A DNA stretch of 64,000 nt from Streptomyces sp. NBC_01460 (lineage in GTDB: Bacteria > Actinomycetota > Actinomycetes > Streptomycetales > Streptomycetaceae): NCBI RefSeq assembly GCF_036227405.1, contig NZ_CP109473.1, positions 1,674,001-1,738,000 on the forward strand, given 5' to 3'. The translations under genes were made by a program, and so were the position numbers. The number at the start of each line of letters is the position of its first letter. Within the stretch, counting starts at the first letter, position 1. A model generated the notes under the pieces. It had not been told where the DNA came from, searched no databases, and worked only from the letters and a program-made list of their open reading frames with translations. Shown in pieces: positions 1 through 9,603 of this stretch.

Positions 1-63
1 GGGGGATCTCGGCGTGGGGATGTCGCACGGAAGCCCGATGCCGGGAATCCGCGTGGGCCCGGT

Positions 64-1116
64 TCACCGGACGGCGCGTGCCGGGACCAGCTTCTGCGCC
101 CGCAGTTCGCCGAGGACGAGCGCGGCGTACTCGCCGGCCCCGCGCGCCGAGGTGTGGGTGTTGTCGCGCTTCTCGTCGTAGAGGTAGAGGGCCTTGGACG
201 CCTCGGGGCCGAGTTCCTCGACCCGCGCCCTGGTCAGGGCGGTGAGGTCGATGAGCGGGGTGTCCTGCTCGGCGGCGAGGGTGCGCACCTCGGCGGGCAG
301 GTCGACGCCCAGGCCGTTGACGAGCAGTGCCGTGCCGTTGTCGAGGGTGCCGTCGGCATTGAACCAGCGGCGGACGATCGGGGTGACGAGCACGGGGCGC
401 CCGCCCTCGGCGCGCACCCCCTCGATCATCGCGGTGAGGTTGGCGCGGTAGGTGTCGCGGTCGGTCTGCTTGTCGTTGTGGGCGAGCTGGATGAGGACGA
501 GGTCCCCGTGGTGGATGCGGGCCCGGAGGGCGGGGAAGAGGGCCGGGTTGTCCCGGAAGGTCTGCGAACTCTCGCCGGAGTCGGCGTAGTTGGCGACGGA
601 GACCCGGTCGGTCAGATGGCGCGGGAGCTGCTGCCCCCAGCCCGCGTAGGGGTCGCCCGGCTGGTCGCAGACGGTGGAGTCGCCGGCGAGCAGGATCTGG
701 GGCACCCCGACGCGTTCGACGCGCAGCGAGGCGAGCTGCGGGGCGGCGCCGCCGAAGGTCAGGTCGAGCCCCGGGCTGCCCGTGGGGCCGGTGGGTTCGC
801 CCTCCGGGTCGCGCACGTCCACGGTGAAGGTGCGGCGGACGGTCCGACCGGGGGCACTGGGAGTCTCCGCGAGCACGGATCTGCGGGACTCGGCGGTGAC
901 CGCCGTGGAGCCGGCCTCCGCACCACCCCCGAGGACGGCCCGGACACGGTAGGTGCCGGGGGCGACGTCGAAGTGGCAGACGACGGGAGCGGTACCGGTG
1001 CAGTGGTCCCGCCCGGCCGTGACGCGGCCCTCGGCTCCGGCGGGAACGGCCGCCAGGGCGGTCAGGGCGGCAGCGGCGGTGCAGGCGGCCAGCAGTACGG
1101 ATCCAGCTCGGCGCAT
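64..1116 (-). CDS. Secreted SGNH hydrolase, rhamnogalacturonan acetylesterase-like
   Basis: The 350-residue product starts with a signal peptide (cleavage likely after VPAGA, about residue 28), so it is exported. The SGNH nucleophile block is GDSTVCD at about residues 145-151. A later IQLAHND segment matches block III of rhamnogalacturonan acetylesterases, and the C-terminal DNTH supplies the Asp/His pair. The 110 residues before the GDS block probably form a separate beta domain. Esterases of this family remove acetyl groups from pectin. It is divergent from a GH43 glycosidase, which supports a role in pectin or arabinan side-chain use. Substrate is inferred. Confidence 0.85.
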   Translation of the reverse strand: MRRAGSVLLAACTAAAALTALAAVPAGAEGRVTAGRDHCTGTAPVVCHFDVAPGTYRVRAVLGGGAEAGSTAVTAESRRSVLAETPSAPGRTVRRTFTVDVRDPEGEPTGPTGSPGLDLTFGGAAPQLASLRVERVGVPQILLAGDSTVCDQPGDPYAGWGQQLPRHLTDRVSVANYADSGESSQTFRDNPALFPALRARIHHGDLVLIQLAHNDKQTDRDTYRANLTAMIEGVRAEGGRPVLVTPIVRRWFNADGTLDNGTALLVNGLGVDLPAEVRTLAAEQDTPLIDLTALTRARVEELGPEASKALYLYDEKRDNTHTSARGAGEYAALVLGELRAQKLVPARAVR

Positions 1117-1170
1117 GGCGGGTCTCCGGGGGTTGAATGGATTCAGCGGGGCCAGACCATACGCGGTCCC

Positions 1171-1182
1171 GCAAGCGCTTTC
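1171..1182. promoter_or_regulatory. LacI-type operator candidate
   Basis: GCAAGCGCTTTC lies in the esterase/GH43 divergent gap and carries the self-complementary core AAGCGCTT that is common in LacI-family sugar operators. No LacI gene is present in this window, so the regulator would lie elsewhere. The same GCAAGCGCTT string recurs in the MaoC/TetR operators near 36.3 and 37.5 kb, so the family assignment is uncertain. Confidence 0.4.
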
Positions 1183-1242
1183 TACGGTGCGAACGGCTTT
1201 CTCCGCACCTCTTGACGCGAGTCGCCGGCAGCCCTAGCGTCG

Positions 1243-1277
1243 GTCCGATTTCACGAACGCAGTCCGATATACCGAAC
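1243..1277 (+). promoter_or_regulatory. Tandem direct repeat upstream of GH43 gene, IclR-like operator candidate
   Basis: Two copies of a 16-base element, GTCCGATTTCACGAAC (1243-1258) and GTCCGATATACCGAAC (1262-1277), sit 19 bases apart, start to start. They end 18 bases before the GH43 start codon. Each half resembles IclR-type sites with GTCCG and CGAAC arms around an AT-rich centre. The helical-turn spacing suggests cooperative binding on one DNA face. The binding protein is not in the window. Confidence 0.45.
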
Positions 1278-1294
1278 AAGCCGTCGGGAGAGTC

Positions 1295-2644
1295 ATGCGT
1301 CCGCACCTCACCGGAAGAGCCTTCGGCTCTCTGCTGCCCCTGCTGTCCCTCGTCGTCGGCCTGCTCGCTTTCCCCGGTGGAACCGCTGAGGCGGGGCCCG
1401 TCCCGCCGGGCGACAGCGCCGCCACCGCGCGTGCCGCCGCCTCCCTCGCGGTCCACGGCCTCGACGACGTGCGCGGCAATCTGACGCTGCCCGCCACCGG
1501 AGCCCACGGCACGTCCGTCGCCTGGAGGTCCCACAAGCCCCGCGTCATCGACGCGACGGGTCTCGTGCACCGCCCGCAGCCCGGCGCGGGGCCGGAGCGG
1601 GTGGAGCTCACCGCCGTCGTCACACGCGGGCGGGCCGTATCGCGACGCACCTTCACCGCCTCGGTGCCCGAACTCCCCCGGAAGCAGGCGTACACCGGCT
1701 ATGCCATGAGCTACTTCACCGGTGAGGGGACCGCGGACGGCGAACAGATCCGCATGGCGCTCAGCCGTGGCGGCGACGCCCTGCACTGGCAGGAGCTGAA
1801 CGGCGGCAAGCCGGTGCTCACCTCGGATCTCGGCACCGAGGGGCTCCGCGACCCGTTCGTCATCCGCTCCCCGGAGGGCGACACGTTCTACCAGATCGCC
1901 ACCGACCTCCGGATGTACGGGGGCGGCGGCGGAAGCTGGGACCAGGTGCAGCGCACCGGCAGCAGGTCGGTCATGGTCTGGGAGTCCACGGACCTGGTGA
2001 ACTGGACCGATCAGCGCCTGGTGGAGGTCGCGCCGGAGACCGCCGGCAACACCTGGGCACCCGAGGCGTACTACGACGAGGAGCTCGGCTCGTACGTCGT
2101 CTTCTGGGCCTCCAGGATCTACTCGGCGGACGACCCGGAGCACACCGGCAGCACGTACAACAGGATGCTGTACGCGACCACGCGCGACTTCCGGACGTTC
2201 AGCGAGCCGGCGGTGTGGCACGACCCCGGCTACTCGGTGATCGACTCGACGGTGATCCGCCACGACGGCAGCTACTACCGCTTCACCAAGGACGAGCGGA
2301 ACACGTCGTCCGACACCCCCTGTTCCAAGTTCATCACGGTGGAGAAGTCCCAGGAGCTGACCTCCGGGACCTACGGGTTCGTCGCCGACTGCGTCGGCAA
2401 GGGCTCGGTCGACCGGGGCGAGGGCCCGGCGGTCTTCCGGTCCCACACCGAGGAGAAGTGGTACCTCCTCATCGACGAGTTCGGCGGCCGGGGCTACGTG
2501 CCGTTCGAGACCGACGACCTCGACTCCGGCACGTGGACGATGTCGGCGCGGTACGAGCTCCCGCCGGGCGCCCGGCACGGGACGGTCCTCCCGGTCACGC
2601 AGGAGGAGTACGAGCGTCTGCTGGGGGCCTACGCGGTGGGATGA
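1295..2644 (+). CDS. Secreted GH43-type glycosidase (arabinosidase-like)
   Basis: The 449-residue product has a signal peptide (residues 1 to about 33), an Ig-like segment around residues 40-125 and then a five-bladed GH43-type domain. The expected acidic residues are visible: Asp in GLRDPFV (about residue 186), Glu in NTWAPEA and Asp in SVIDSTV. Family members release arabinose or xylose from plant cell-wall polysaccharides. The divergent acetylesterase suggests joint attack on pectin side chains. The exact linkage specificity cannot be read from sequence. Confidence 0.85.
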   Translation: MRPHLTGRAFGSLLPLLSLVVGLLAFPGGTAEAGPVPPGDSAATARAAASLAVHGLDDVRGNLTLPATGAHGTSVAWRSHKPRVIDATGLVHRPQPGAGPERVELTAVVTRGRAVSRRTFTASVPELPRKQAYTGYAMSYFTGEGTADGEQIRMALSRGGDALHWQELNGGKPVLTSDLGTEGLRDPFVIRSPEGDTFYQIATDLRMYGGGGGSWDQVQRTGSRSVMVWESTDLVNWTDQRLVEVAPETAGNTWAPEAYYDEELGSYVVFWASRIYSADDPEHTGSTYNRMLYATTRDFRTFSEPAVWHDPGYSVIDSTVIRHDGSYYRFTKDERNTSSDTPCSKFITVEKSQELTSGTYGFVADCVGKGSVDRGEGPAVFRSHTEEKWYLLIDEFGGRGYVPFETDDLDSGTWTMSARYELPPGARHGTVLPVTQEEYERLLGAYAVG

Positions 2645-2697
2645 TGGAGAGCCCCGCCCGTCCTTTCCGGGCCCCTCCGGCGACAAGGACCGACGCG

Positions 2698-3636
2698 ATG
2701 AGAGGACGGGCGAAGCCTCCCGCCGCCCCGCTCCCCCAGCGCGCGGGCGTCGACCCGGTGCGGGTGCGGCTCCCGGCGGACCCGGCGGGGGTGTGGGCGA
2801 CCGTCGGGGACCATCTGCTGGACCGGTTCGCGGGGGCGATCGGCGCCGGGCGGGTGGACGCCATGCTGGCGGAGGGCAGGTTCGTCGGTGCGGACGGCTG
2901 CACGGTGCGGGCGGACGAGCCGTACACCGCCGGGCGCCACCTCTGGTTCCACCGGGACTTCGCGCCGGAGGAGCCGGTGCCGTTCCCCGTCGGTGTGGTG
3001 TACCGCGACGAGCACCTCGTGATCGCGGACAAGCCGCACTTCCTCGCCACGACTCCGCGCGGCCGGCACATCACCCAGACCCTGGTCGCACGGCTGCGCG
3101 ACGGGCTGGACCTGCCGGAGCTTCAGCCCGCGCACCGGCTGGACCGGATGACGGCGGGGCTGGTGCTCTGCGTCGTACGGGCCGGGGACCGGGGCGCGTA
3201 CCAGACGCTGTTCCGCGACCGGCTGGTGCGCAAGGAGTACGAGGCGGTGGCACCGTACGATCCGGGGCTCACGCTCCCCCGCACCGTGCGGAGCCGGATC
3301 GTCAAGGAGCGCGGGGTCATCGCCGCACGCGAGGAGCCGGGGGACGCGAACAGCGAGAGCCGGATCGAACTGCTGGAGCACCGGAGCGGCGCGGGCCGCT
3401 ACCGCCTGCTGCCCGCCACCGGCCGGACCCATCAGCTGCGGGTCCACATGAACGCGCTGGGGCTGCCCCTGGTGAACGATCCGGTCTACCCGGTGGTGGA
3501 GCCCGAGCCGGAGCGGGAGGACTACGGGCGGCCGTTGCAACTGCTGGCCAGGGTGCTGGAGTTCACCGACCCGGTCACGGGTGAGCCGCACCGCTTCGAG
3601 AGCGGGCTGCGGCTCTCCGCGTGGCCGGACCGGTGA
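2698..3636 (+). CDS. RluA-family RNA pseudouridine synthase
   Basis: Converts uridine to pseudouridine in structured RNA, in the cytoplasm. The family signature HRLDRMTAGLVL holds the catalytic Asp, and GRTHQLRVHM near the C-terminus is the second conserved block. I chose ATG 2698 because AAGGA at 2685-2689 is spaced 8 bases before it. An earlier ATG at 2641 overlaps the GH43 stop and would give 331 residues. The N-terminal 80 residues carry no evident S4 domain. Whether the target is 23S rRNA or tRNA is not decidable here. Confidence 0.88.
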   Translation: MRGRAKPPAAPLPQRAGVDPVRVRLPADPAGVWATVGDHLLDRFAGAIGAGRVDAMLAEGRFVGADGCTVRADEPYTAGRHLWFHRDFAPEEPVPFPVGVVYRDEHLVIADKPHFLATTPRGRHITQTLVARLRDGLDLPELQPAHRLDRMTAGLVLCVVRAGDRGAYQTLFRDRLVRKEYEAVAPYDPGLTLPRTVRSRIVKERGVIAAREEPGDANSESRIELLEHRSGAGRYRLLPATGRTHQLRVHMNALGLPLVNDPVYPVVEPEPEREDYGRPLQLLARVLEFTDPVTGEPHRFESGLRLSAWPDR

Positions 3637-3648
3637 TCCCCGCCGCCG

Positions 3649-4278
3649 TCAGTGACCTCGGTTGATCCAGTCCTCCAGCTGCGGGGCCTCCGCGCCGATG
3701 GTGGTGGGGTCCCCGTGGCCGGTGCGGGCGGTGGTCTCCGGCGGAAGGCTGAGCAGCCGGTCCCTGATCGAGTCGATGATCGTCGGGAAGTGCGAGAAGG
3801 ACCGCCCCGTGGCGCCGGGACCGCCCTGGAAGAGGGTGTCGCCGGTGAAGACCGTGCCCAGTTCGGGGGCGTACAGGCAGACGGCTCCGGGTGCGTGGCC
3901 CGGTGTGTGGAGCACCGTCAGGCGGGTCCCGGCGACCTCGATCTCCTGACCGTCGGTCAGTCCGGCGTCGGGCGCGCGGTCCGGGTGGGTCTGCTGCCAG
4001 AGCGGCAGGTCGTCCCGGTGCAGCAGGATCGGCGCGCCCGTCGCGTCGGCGAGGGCGGGGGCGGCGTCGATGTGGTCGTTGTGCGCGTGGGTGCAGATGA
4101 TCGCGCGCAGACTGCGTCCGCCGAGCGCCGCCTCGATCGCGGCTGCGTCGTGGGCGGCGTCGATGACGACGGCCTCGGTGTCGTCGCCGACGATCCAGAC
4201 GTTGTTGTCGACGTCCCACTCGCCGCCGTCGAGGGCGAAGGTGCCGGAGGTGACCAGGTGGTCGATGCGGGCGGCCAT
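3649..4278 (-). CDS. MBL-fold metallo-hydrolase linked to mycothiol formaldehyde pathway
   Basis: A 209-residue glyoxalase II-like hydrolase with the zinc signature THAHNDHID and later HTPGHAPGA and GDTLF blocks. Its start codon shares one base with the stop of the upstream mycothiol-dependent dehydrogenase, so the two are translationally coupled. In actinomycetes this pair is recurrent. The hydrolase is thought to act on the mycothiol thioester made by the dehydrogenase, or on a related adduct. That substrate is inference from context. Confidence 0.85.
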   Translation of the reverse strand: MAARIDHLVTSGTFALDGGEWDVDNNVWIVGDDTEAVVIDAAHDAAAIEAALGGRSLRAIICTHAHNDHIDAAPALADATGAPILLHRDDLPLWQQTHPDRAPDAGLTDGQEIEVAGTRLTVLHTPGHAPGAVCLYAPELGTVFTGDTLFQGGPGATGRSFSHFPTIIDSIRDRLLSLPPETTARTGHGDPTTIGAEAPQLEDWINRGH

Positions 4279-5363
4279 CAGAGGACCACCACCGAGCGCA
4301 GGACGTCGCCGTCGTGCATCCGGGCGAAGGCCTGCTCGATCTCGCCGAGCCCGATGGTCTCGGTGACGAAGGCGCCCAGGTCGAGGCGTCCCTGCTGGTG
4401 CAGGTCGATCAGCATCGGGAAGTCGCGCGAGGGCAGGCAGTCGCCGTACCAGGAGGACTTGAGCGAACCGCCGCGGCCGAACACGTCGAGCAGGGGGAGT
4501 TCGAGCTGCATCTCCGGCGTGGGGACGCCGACGAGGACGACGGTGCCGGCGAGGTCGCGGGCGTAGAAGGCCTGCTTGTACGTCTCCGGGCGGCCGACCG
4601 CCTCGATGACGACGTCGGCCCCGTTGCCGCCGGTCAGTGCGCGGATGGCCTCGACGGGGTCGTCGGAGCGGGAGTTGACGGTGTGGGTGGCACCCATCGT
4701 CTTCGCCGTCTCCAGCTTGCGGTCGTCGATGTCGACCGCGATGATCTTCGCCGCTCCCGCGAGCTGGGCGCCGGCGATCGCCGCGTCGCCGACTCCGCCG
4801 CAGCCGATGACGGCGACGGAGTCGCCGCGGCCGACCTGGCCGGTGTTGATGGCGGCGCCGATGCCCGCCATGACTCCGCAGCCGAGCAGTCCGGCGACGG
4901 CCGGGGAGACCTCGGGGTCGACCTTGGTGCACTGCCCCGCGGCGACGAGGGTCTTCTCGGCGAAGGCGCCGATACCGAGCGCCGGGGAGAGCTCGGTGCC
5001 GTCCAGAAGAGTCATCTTCTGCTTCGCGTTGTGGGTGTCGAAGCAGTACCAGGGGCGTCCGCGCAGACAGGCACGGCACTGGCCGCACACCGCACGCCAG
5101 TTGAGGACGACGAAGTCGCCCGGCTCGACGTCCGTGACGCCCTCGCCGACGGACTCCACGACGCCCGCGGCCTCATGGCCGAGCAGGAAGGGGAAGTCGT
5201 CGTTGATGCCGCCCTGCTTGTAGTGGAGGTCGGTGTGGCAGACGCCGCACGCCTGGATCGTGACCACGGCCTCGCCGGGGCCGGGGTCCGGAATCACGAT
5301 GGTCTCGACCCGTACCGGCTCGTTCTTTCCCGGAGCGATGACCCCTTGTACGTGCTGCGGCAT
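4278..5363 (-). CDS. mscR: S-(hydroxymethyl)mycothiol dehydrogenase
   Basis: Zinc-dependent medium-chain dehydrogenase that oxidises the formaldehyde-mycothiol adduct with NAD (EC 1.1.1.306 family), the actinobacterial counterpart of glutathione-dependent formaldehyde dehydrogenase. Visible are the catalytic zinc segments CGVCHTDL and GHEAAG, the structural zinc cluster [15 protein letters not shown] and the nucleotide loop [10 protein letters not shown]. At 361 residues it has the usual length. It is first in a two-gene operon, with a GGGAG ribosome site just upstream. The high similarity to mycothiol-linked enzymes, not plain alcohol dehydrogenases, rests on the QHVQGVIA start and the NAKQKMTL block. 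Confidence 0.9.
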   Translation of the reverse strand: MPQHVQGVIAPGKNEPVRVETIVIPDPGPGEAVVTIQACGVCHTDLHYKQGGINDDFPFLLGHEAAGVVESVGEGVTDVEPGDFVVLNWRAVCGQCRACLRGRPWYCFDTHNAKQKMTLLDGTELSPALGIGAFAEKTLVAAGQCTKVDPEVSPAVAGLLGCGVMAGIGAAINTGQVGRGDSVAVIGCGGVGDAAIAGAQLAGAAKIIAVDIDDRKLETAKTMGATHTVNSRSDDPVEAIRALTGGNGADVVIEAVGRPETYKQAFYARDLAGTVVLVGVPTPEMQLELPLLDVFGRGGSLKSSWYGDCLPSRDFPMLIDLHQQGRLDLGAFVTETIGLGEIEQAFARMHDGDVLRSVVVL

Positions 5364-5499
5364 TCCCGTGGACTCCCTTTCCCGACTTTTCCTCTGAGAT
5401 CGATCACGAACAACCGTACGCCGTCCGAGGGGGCCGTGGGAGCGCGCCGCGTTGGCGCATCACGGTGTCGGCCCTCCCCCGCCGGACAGGCCGCGTGCG

Positions 5500-7137
5500 T
5501 CAGTCCCCGTGCACCCGGCGGCCGCCCACATAGGTGGCCAGGACCCCCGTACCGGCGATCTCCTCCGCGGGGGCGGCGTAGGGGTCGCGGTCCAGGACCA
5601 CCAGGTCGGCCAGGGCGCCGGCACGGATGACGCCGGTGTCGTCCAGGTGGTTCACGTACGCCGAGCCGGCCGTGTACGCGGTGAGCGCGTCGGTCAGGGA
5701 GATGCGCTGGTCCGGGAGGAAGACGGGCCCGTCGCCGCCGGGCGCGACGCGGTTGACGGCGGTGTGGATGCCCTGCAGCGGGTCGGCGCTGCTGACCGGC
5801 CAGTCGGAGCCCGCGGCGACGGTGGCGCCGGAGCGCAGCAGCGCGGCGAACGGGTACTGGAGCGCGGCCCGTTCGCCGCCGAGGAAGGGGATGGTCAGTT
5901 CGTCCATCTGGGGTTCGTGGGCCGCCCAGAGCGGCTGGATGTTGGCCGTCGCGCCGAGGGCGCGGAAGCGGGGGATGTCGTCGGGGTGGACGATCTGGAG
6001 GTGGGCCAGGTGGGGGCGGGTGTCGGTGTTCCCGTTGGCGGCGCGGGCGGCCTCGACGGCGTCCAGGGCCTCGCGCACCGCGCGGTCGCCCAAGGCGTGG
6101 AAGTGGGTCTGGAAGCCCAGGGCGTCCAGTTCGGTGACGTAGCGGCACAGCGCGGCGGGGTCGACGAAGCTGGTGCCGCTGTCTGCCGTGGCGCAGCCGC
6201 AGGCGTCGAGGTACGGGGCGAGGAGGGCGGCGGTTCCGGTCTCGGCGACCCCGTCCTGCATGATCTTCACCGTCCCGGCCCGGACGTTCCGGCCGTTCAG
6301 CTCGGAGCGCCGGGCGAGGAGTCCGGGGATCTGCTCGCTGCCGCGTTCGCGGTCCCACCACAGGGCGCCGGTGACGCGGGCGGTGAGCGAGCCGTCGCGG
6401 TCCGCCGTCAGGTAGGCGTCGGACACGTCGTCCATCGAGCCGTACTCCCCGACGATGGCGTCCTGCCAGGCGGTGATGCCGTGGGCGTGGAGCAGGCGCT
6501 GGGCCCGGAGGAGGGCGGCGAGCCGGTCGGCGGGGGTGGAGCGGGGCGTGTGCCGGGCGACGAGGTCCATGGCGCCCTCCTGGAGGAGTCCGGTGGGCTC
6601 GCCCCGTCCGTCGCGTTCGATACGGCCGTCCGCCGGGTCGGGGGTGCGGGCGGTGATTCCGGCGAGGGCGAGGGCCCGGCTGTTGACCCAGGCACCGTGG
6701 TGGTCGCGGTTGACCAGGTAGGCGGGGCGGTCCGGGACGACGGCGTCGAGCTGCTGCCGGGTGGGGGCTCCTCCGTCGAAGGCCTCCATGGACCAGCCGC
6801 CGCCGGTGATCCACTCCTGGTCCCGGCAACCCTCGGCGTAGGCCCGTACGGCGGCTGTGGTGGCCGCCGCGGTACGGGCGCCGGTGAGGTCGCAGCGGGC
6901 GAGCTCCAGACCGGCGGTGACCGGGTGGACGTGGGCGTCCTGGAAGCCGGGGACCAGGAGGCGTCCGGCGAGGTCGACGACCTCGGTGCGGGGGCCGATG
7001 AGTGCGCGTACCTCGTCGTGGCCGACGGCCGTGATCCGCTCTCCGGTGACGGCGACGGTGGTGGCGCGGGTGTGGGCGGGGTCCCCCGTGTGGACGGGGC
7101 CGCCGGTGAACACGAGGTCGGCGGGGGTGCGGTGCAT
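5500..7137 (-). CDS. YtcJ-type metal-dependent amidohydrolase
   Basis: A 545-residue amidohydrolase family 3 member. The metal ligand motif DAHVHP lies near residue 80, with HFHALGDRA and a late DWPVSSADP segment completing the TIM-barrel site. Proteins of this group hydrolyse N-acyl or cyclic amide bonds, but most have no known substrate. The APC permease gene lies 52 bases upstream on the same strand, with a divergent TetR beyond it. The three probably form an import-and-degrade unit for an amino-acid-like compound. Confidence 0.82.
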   Translation of the reverse strand: MHRTPADLVFTGGPVHTGDPAHTRATTVAVTGERITAVGHDEVRALIGPRTEVVDLAGRLLVPGFQDAHVHPVTAGLELARCDLTGARTAAATTAAVRAYAEGCRDQEWITGGGWSMEAFDGGAPTRQQLDAVVPDRPAYLVNRDHHGAWVNSRALALAGITARTPDPADGRIERDGRGEPTGLLQEGAMDLVARHTPRSTPADRLAALLRAQRLLHAHGITAWQDAIVGEYGSMDDVSDAYLTADRDGSLTARVTGALWWDRERGSEQIPGLLARRSELNGRNVRAGTVKIMQDGVAETGTAALLAPYLDACGCATADSGTSFVDPAALCRYVTELDALGFQTHFHALGDRAVREALDAVEAARAANGNTDTRPHLAHLQIVHPDDIPRFRALGATANIQPLWAAHEPQMDELTIPFLGGERAALQYPFAALLRSGATVAAGSDWPVSSADPLQGIHTAVNRVAPGGDGPVFLPDQRISLTDALTAYTAGSAYVNHLDDTGVIRAGALADLVVLDRDPYAAPAEEIAGTGVLATYVGGRRVHGD

Positions 7138-7189
7138 GGGAGGTTCCGTTTCGTCGGACGGGCGGATGGGGCGTGCGGTTGAGGGGTCG

Positions 7190-8701
7190 TCAGGCCGGGT
7201 CGCGGACGGGCTCCGGGAGGGGGTCGGGTGCGAGGGAGCGGCCGGTGGCGAAGTACGGGGACTTCCTCACCCACTTGGCCCAGGCGGCGGCGACGACCCC
7301 GGTCAGCAGCATCACCGCCGGGCACGTGAGCATGAACCAGCCGTTGTCCGGGCTGACCTCGAAGTGGTCGGCGGAGGTGTAGAAGGTCCAGCAGAGGTAG
7401 CCGCCGAGGGAGAGCAGGACGAGGGCGCCGGCCACGGGGAACACCACCGCGCGCAGCGCCTGGTGCAGGCTCTCCCGCACGGTGCCCCGGAAGCGTGCCG
7501 CGGCGGCCAGCGCGGTGAGGGCGTAGGAGAGCGCGACGACGACGCCGATCGCGTTGACGGAGGCGAGGATCAGGTCGCCGACCTTCGGCAGGACGAGGGA
7601 GAGCACGGCGACGGCGGCGGCGACGCAGCCCACCGCGACGGTCCCCGCGGCGGGTGTCCCGTACCGGGGGCTGACCCTGGTCCAGAACGGCCCGAGCGTG
7701 CGGTCGCGGCCCATCGCGAACATGCCGCGGACCGTGGGGATCACGCCGGACTGCAGGGACGCCACGGCGGAGAAGGTGAGGGCGATCAACGGCAGCGCCG
7801 CGAGCGGCTGGTCGGCCAGCCGGTCGCCCAAGTAGGTGAGGCCCTGGGCACCGTGGCCCGTGAGCTCGTCGAGGGAGAGGACGCGCTGGAAGGCGAAGGA
7901 GCCGAGCAGGAACAGGCCGAGCATGGTGAAGAGCGTGATGACGCCGGCCCTGGAGGCGTCCTCGGGGTCGCGGACCTCCTCGGTGACGCTGAACGAGGCC
8001 TCGAAGCCCCAGAAGCAGAAGACGGAGAGCAGGAGTCCCTGGGCGAGCTGCTGCCCGGAGGGGATGGTGAACGGGTTGATCCAGTCGAGGCTGAAGGGGT
8101 GCGGGCCGGCGAACAGCCCGTATCCGCAGAAGCCGAGGAGGACCACGTACTCGAACACCAGGAGGTACTTCTGGAGGTTGGCGGCCGACCGGATGCCGGT
8201 GACCGCGGTGAGGGTGACGGCGACCAGGACCACGATGCCGAGCAGGGTCGACTGCGCGGTGGAGTCCGGGTCGAGCCGGAGCCCGGCCGCCTCGTGCACC
8301 CCGGCCTCGCCGGCGAGCTGGAGCAGGGCGGATCCGGAGACGGTGGTGGTGTAGGCCAGGAACACCAGCGTGGCGACGATGCCGATCCAGCCGACCAGGA
8401 AGCCGAGCCAGGGGCTGAGGGAGCGTCCGACCCAGACGTAGCCGCTGCCCATGTTCGGCTCGACCCTGTTGAGCCGGGAGTACGCGCCCGCGATGGCCAG
8501 GACGGGCAGGAAGGCGAGCAGCATGATGATCGGCAGGTGCAGTCCGACGGCGCCCGCGGTGACACCGAGTCCGATCCCGATGCTGGTGGTGGCAGCGGTC
8601 GACGAGGCCGCGATGGCGAACCCGTCGATCACGCCGAGGTTCTTGTTCAGGCCCGCGGGTGCCGGTGGCACGCCGCCGGAGGGTGTACGAGGGGACGCCA
8701 T
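7190..8701 (-). CDS. APC-superfamily amino acid/polyamine permease
   Basis: A 503-residue membrane protein with about 12 hydrophobic segments and the APC signature around residues 20-60. ATG 8701 is chosen because AAGGAG (8707-8712) is ideally spaced before it. A longer reading from 8749 lacks such a site. The permease precedes the amidohydrolase gene by 52 bases and is divergent from a TetR, so the regulator likely controls both. Substrate unknown. Confidence 0.87.
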   Translation of the reverse strand: MASPRTPSGGVPPAPAGLNKNLGVIDGFAIAASSTAATTSIGIGLGVTAGAVGLHLPIIMLLAFLPVLAIAGAYSRLNRVEPNMGSGYVWVGRSLSPWLGFLVGWIGIVATLVFLAYTTTVSGSALLQLAGEAGVHEAAGLRLDPDSTAQSTLLGIVVLVAVTLTAVTGIRSAANLQKYLLVFEYVVLLGFCGYGLFAGPHPFSLDWINPFTIPSGQQLAQGLLLSVFCFWGFEASFSVTEEVRDPEDASRAGVITLFTMLGLFLLGSFAFQRVLSLDELTGHGAQGLTYLGDRLADQPLAALPLIALTFSAVASLQSGVIPTVRGMFAMGRDRTLGPFWTRVSPRYGTPAAGTVAVGCVAAAVAVLSLVLPKVGDLILASVNAIGVVVALSYALTALAAAARFRGTVRESLHQALRAVVFPVAGALVLLSLGGYLCWTFYTSADHFEVSPDNGWFMLTCPAVMLLTGVVAAAWAKWVRKSPYFATGRSLAPDPLPEPVRDPA

Positions 8702-8801
8702 GGCCACTCCTTCGCCGAGGGGCGCTCGTCGGCCCCGATGGCGGCACATCGAACTCCCCGGGGCTTCCGCACGTCAACGCCGTTGTCATAAGGTGCCCGG
8801 C

Positions 8802-9530
8802 ATGAACGCGAGCGAGCGGGTGGTCGCCGAGGGCGCGCGTCGCCGCAGGCGGCCCACGAAGCAGGGCACGGTGCTGTCGGAACAGCTGATCGTGGAGACG
8901 GCGCTACGGCTCATCGGCGAGCACGGGGCGGCGGCCCTCACCGTGCGCAGGCTCGGCGCGGCACTGGGCTGCGATCCGAGCGCGCTCTACCGGTACTTCC
9001 GGGACACGGACGAGCTGCTCCTCGCGGTGGCCGACGAGCTGATCGGACGGACCCTGCGTGCCTGGCGCCCGACAGGCGACTGGCGGGCCGACCTTCGGGC
9101 TCTGGGACTGCGGATGCACGCGGACTACCTGGCGCATCCGCAGGCGGCGATGCTGACCTGTTCGCGGGTGACCGGCCGGACGCACGAGGTGCGGTCGGTG
9201 GAGGCGATCCTCGGGGTGCTGCGCGGGGCCGGTTTCCCGGACGCCGAGGCGGTGCGGATCTACCACGTCTTCGTCGACCAGACCCTGTCGTTCGCGGCAC
9301 TGGACGCCTCGACGCTGGTGCTCTCGGAGCAGGCGCGCGCCCTGGAGGTCCGGGCCTGGCCGGAGGTCTACGCCCGGCAGTCGGCGCGGACCCATCCGAA
9401 CATCGCGGCGACCGCCCCGGTGCTGGTGGCGGAGATGGGCCGCAGCGGATATCCGGCGGCGCTGGAGATGATGCTCGCCGCGGCGTCGGCACGGCTGCTG
9501 CACCTGGACGGCGCCGGGCCGGGCGGCTGA
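8802..9530 (+). CDS. TetR-family transcriptional regulator
   Basis: A 242-residue repressor. Residues 20-75 hold the TetR helix-turn-helix, with the recognition helix around CDPSALYRYFRDTDELL. The C-terminal half resembles TetR_C ligand domains. The start has AAGGTG at 8790-8795. The 100-base divergent gap to the permease holds the palindrome CAACGCCGTTG at 8775-8785, a plausible operator overlapping both promoters. Predicted to control the permease/amidohydrolase genes. Confidence 0.85.
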   Translation: MNASERVVAEGARRRRRPTKQGTVLSEQLIVETALRLIGEHGAAALTVRRLGAALGCDPSALYRYFRDTDELLLAVADELIGRTLRAWRPTGDWRADLRALGLRMHADYLAHPQAAMLTCSRVTGRTHEVRSVEAILGVLRGAGFPDAEAVRIYHVFVDQTLSFAALDASTLVLSEQARALEVRAWPEVYARQSARTHPNIAATAPVLVAEMGRSGYPAALEMMLAAASARLLHLDGAGPGG

Positions 9531-9603
9531 GGGCGCCCCAGGGCATGCGCCCGTCCGGGCCCGGTGGCCGAGGGGGTCCGGCCGCGCGCGCACGCACCTG
9601 ACC

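Noticed and set aside
154..1215. A 353-codon plus-strand open frame over the esterase gene
   Set aside because: High GC makes long antisense frames common; it has no ribosome site, domain or normal third-position codon bias and lies entirely over a clear SGNH gene.
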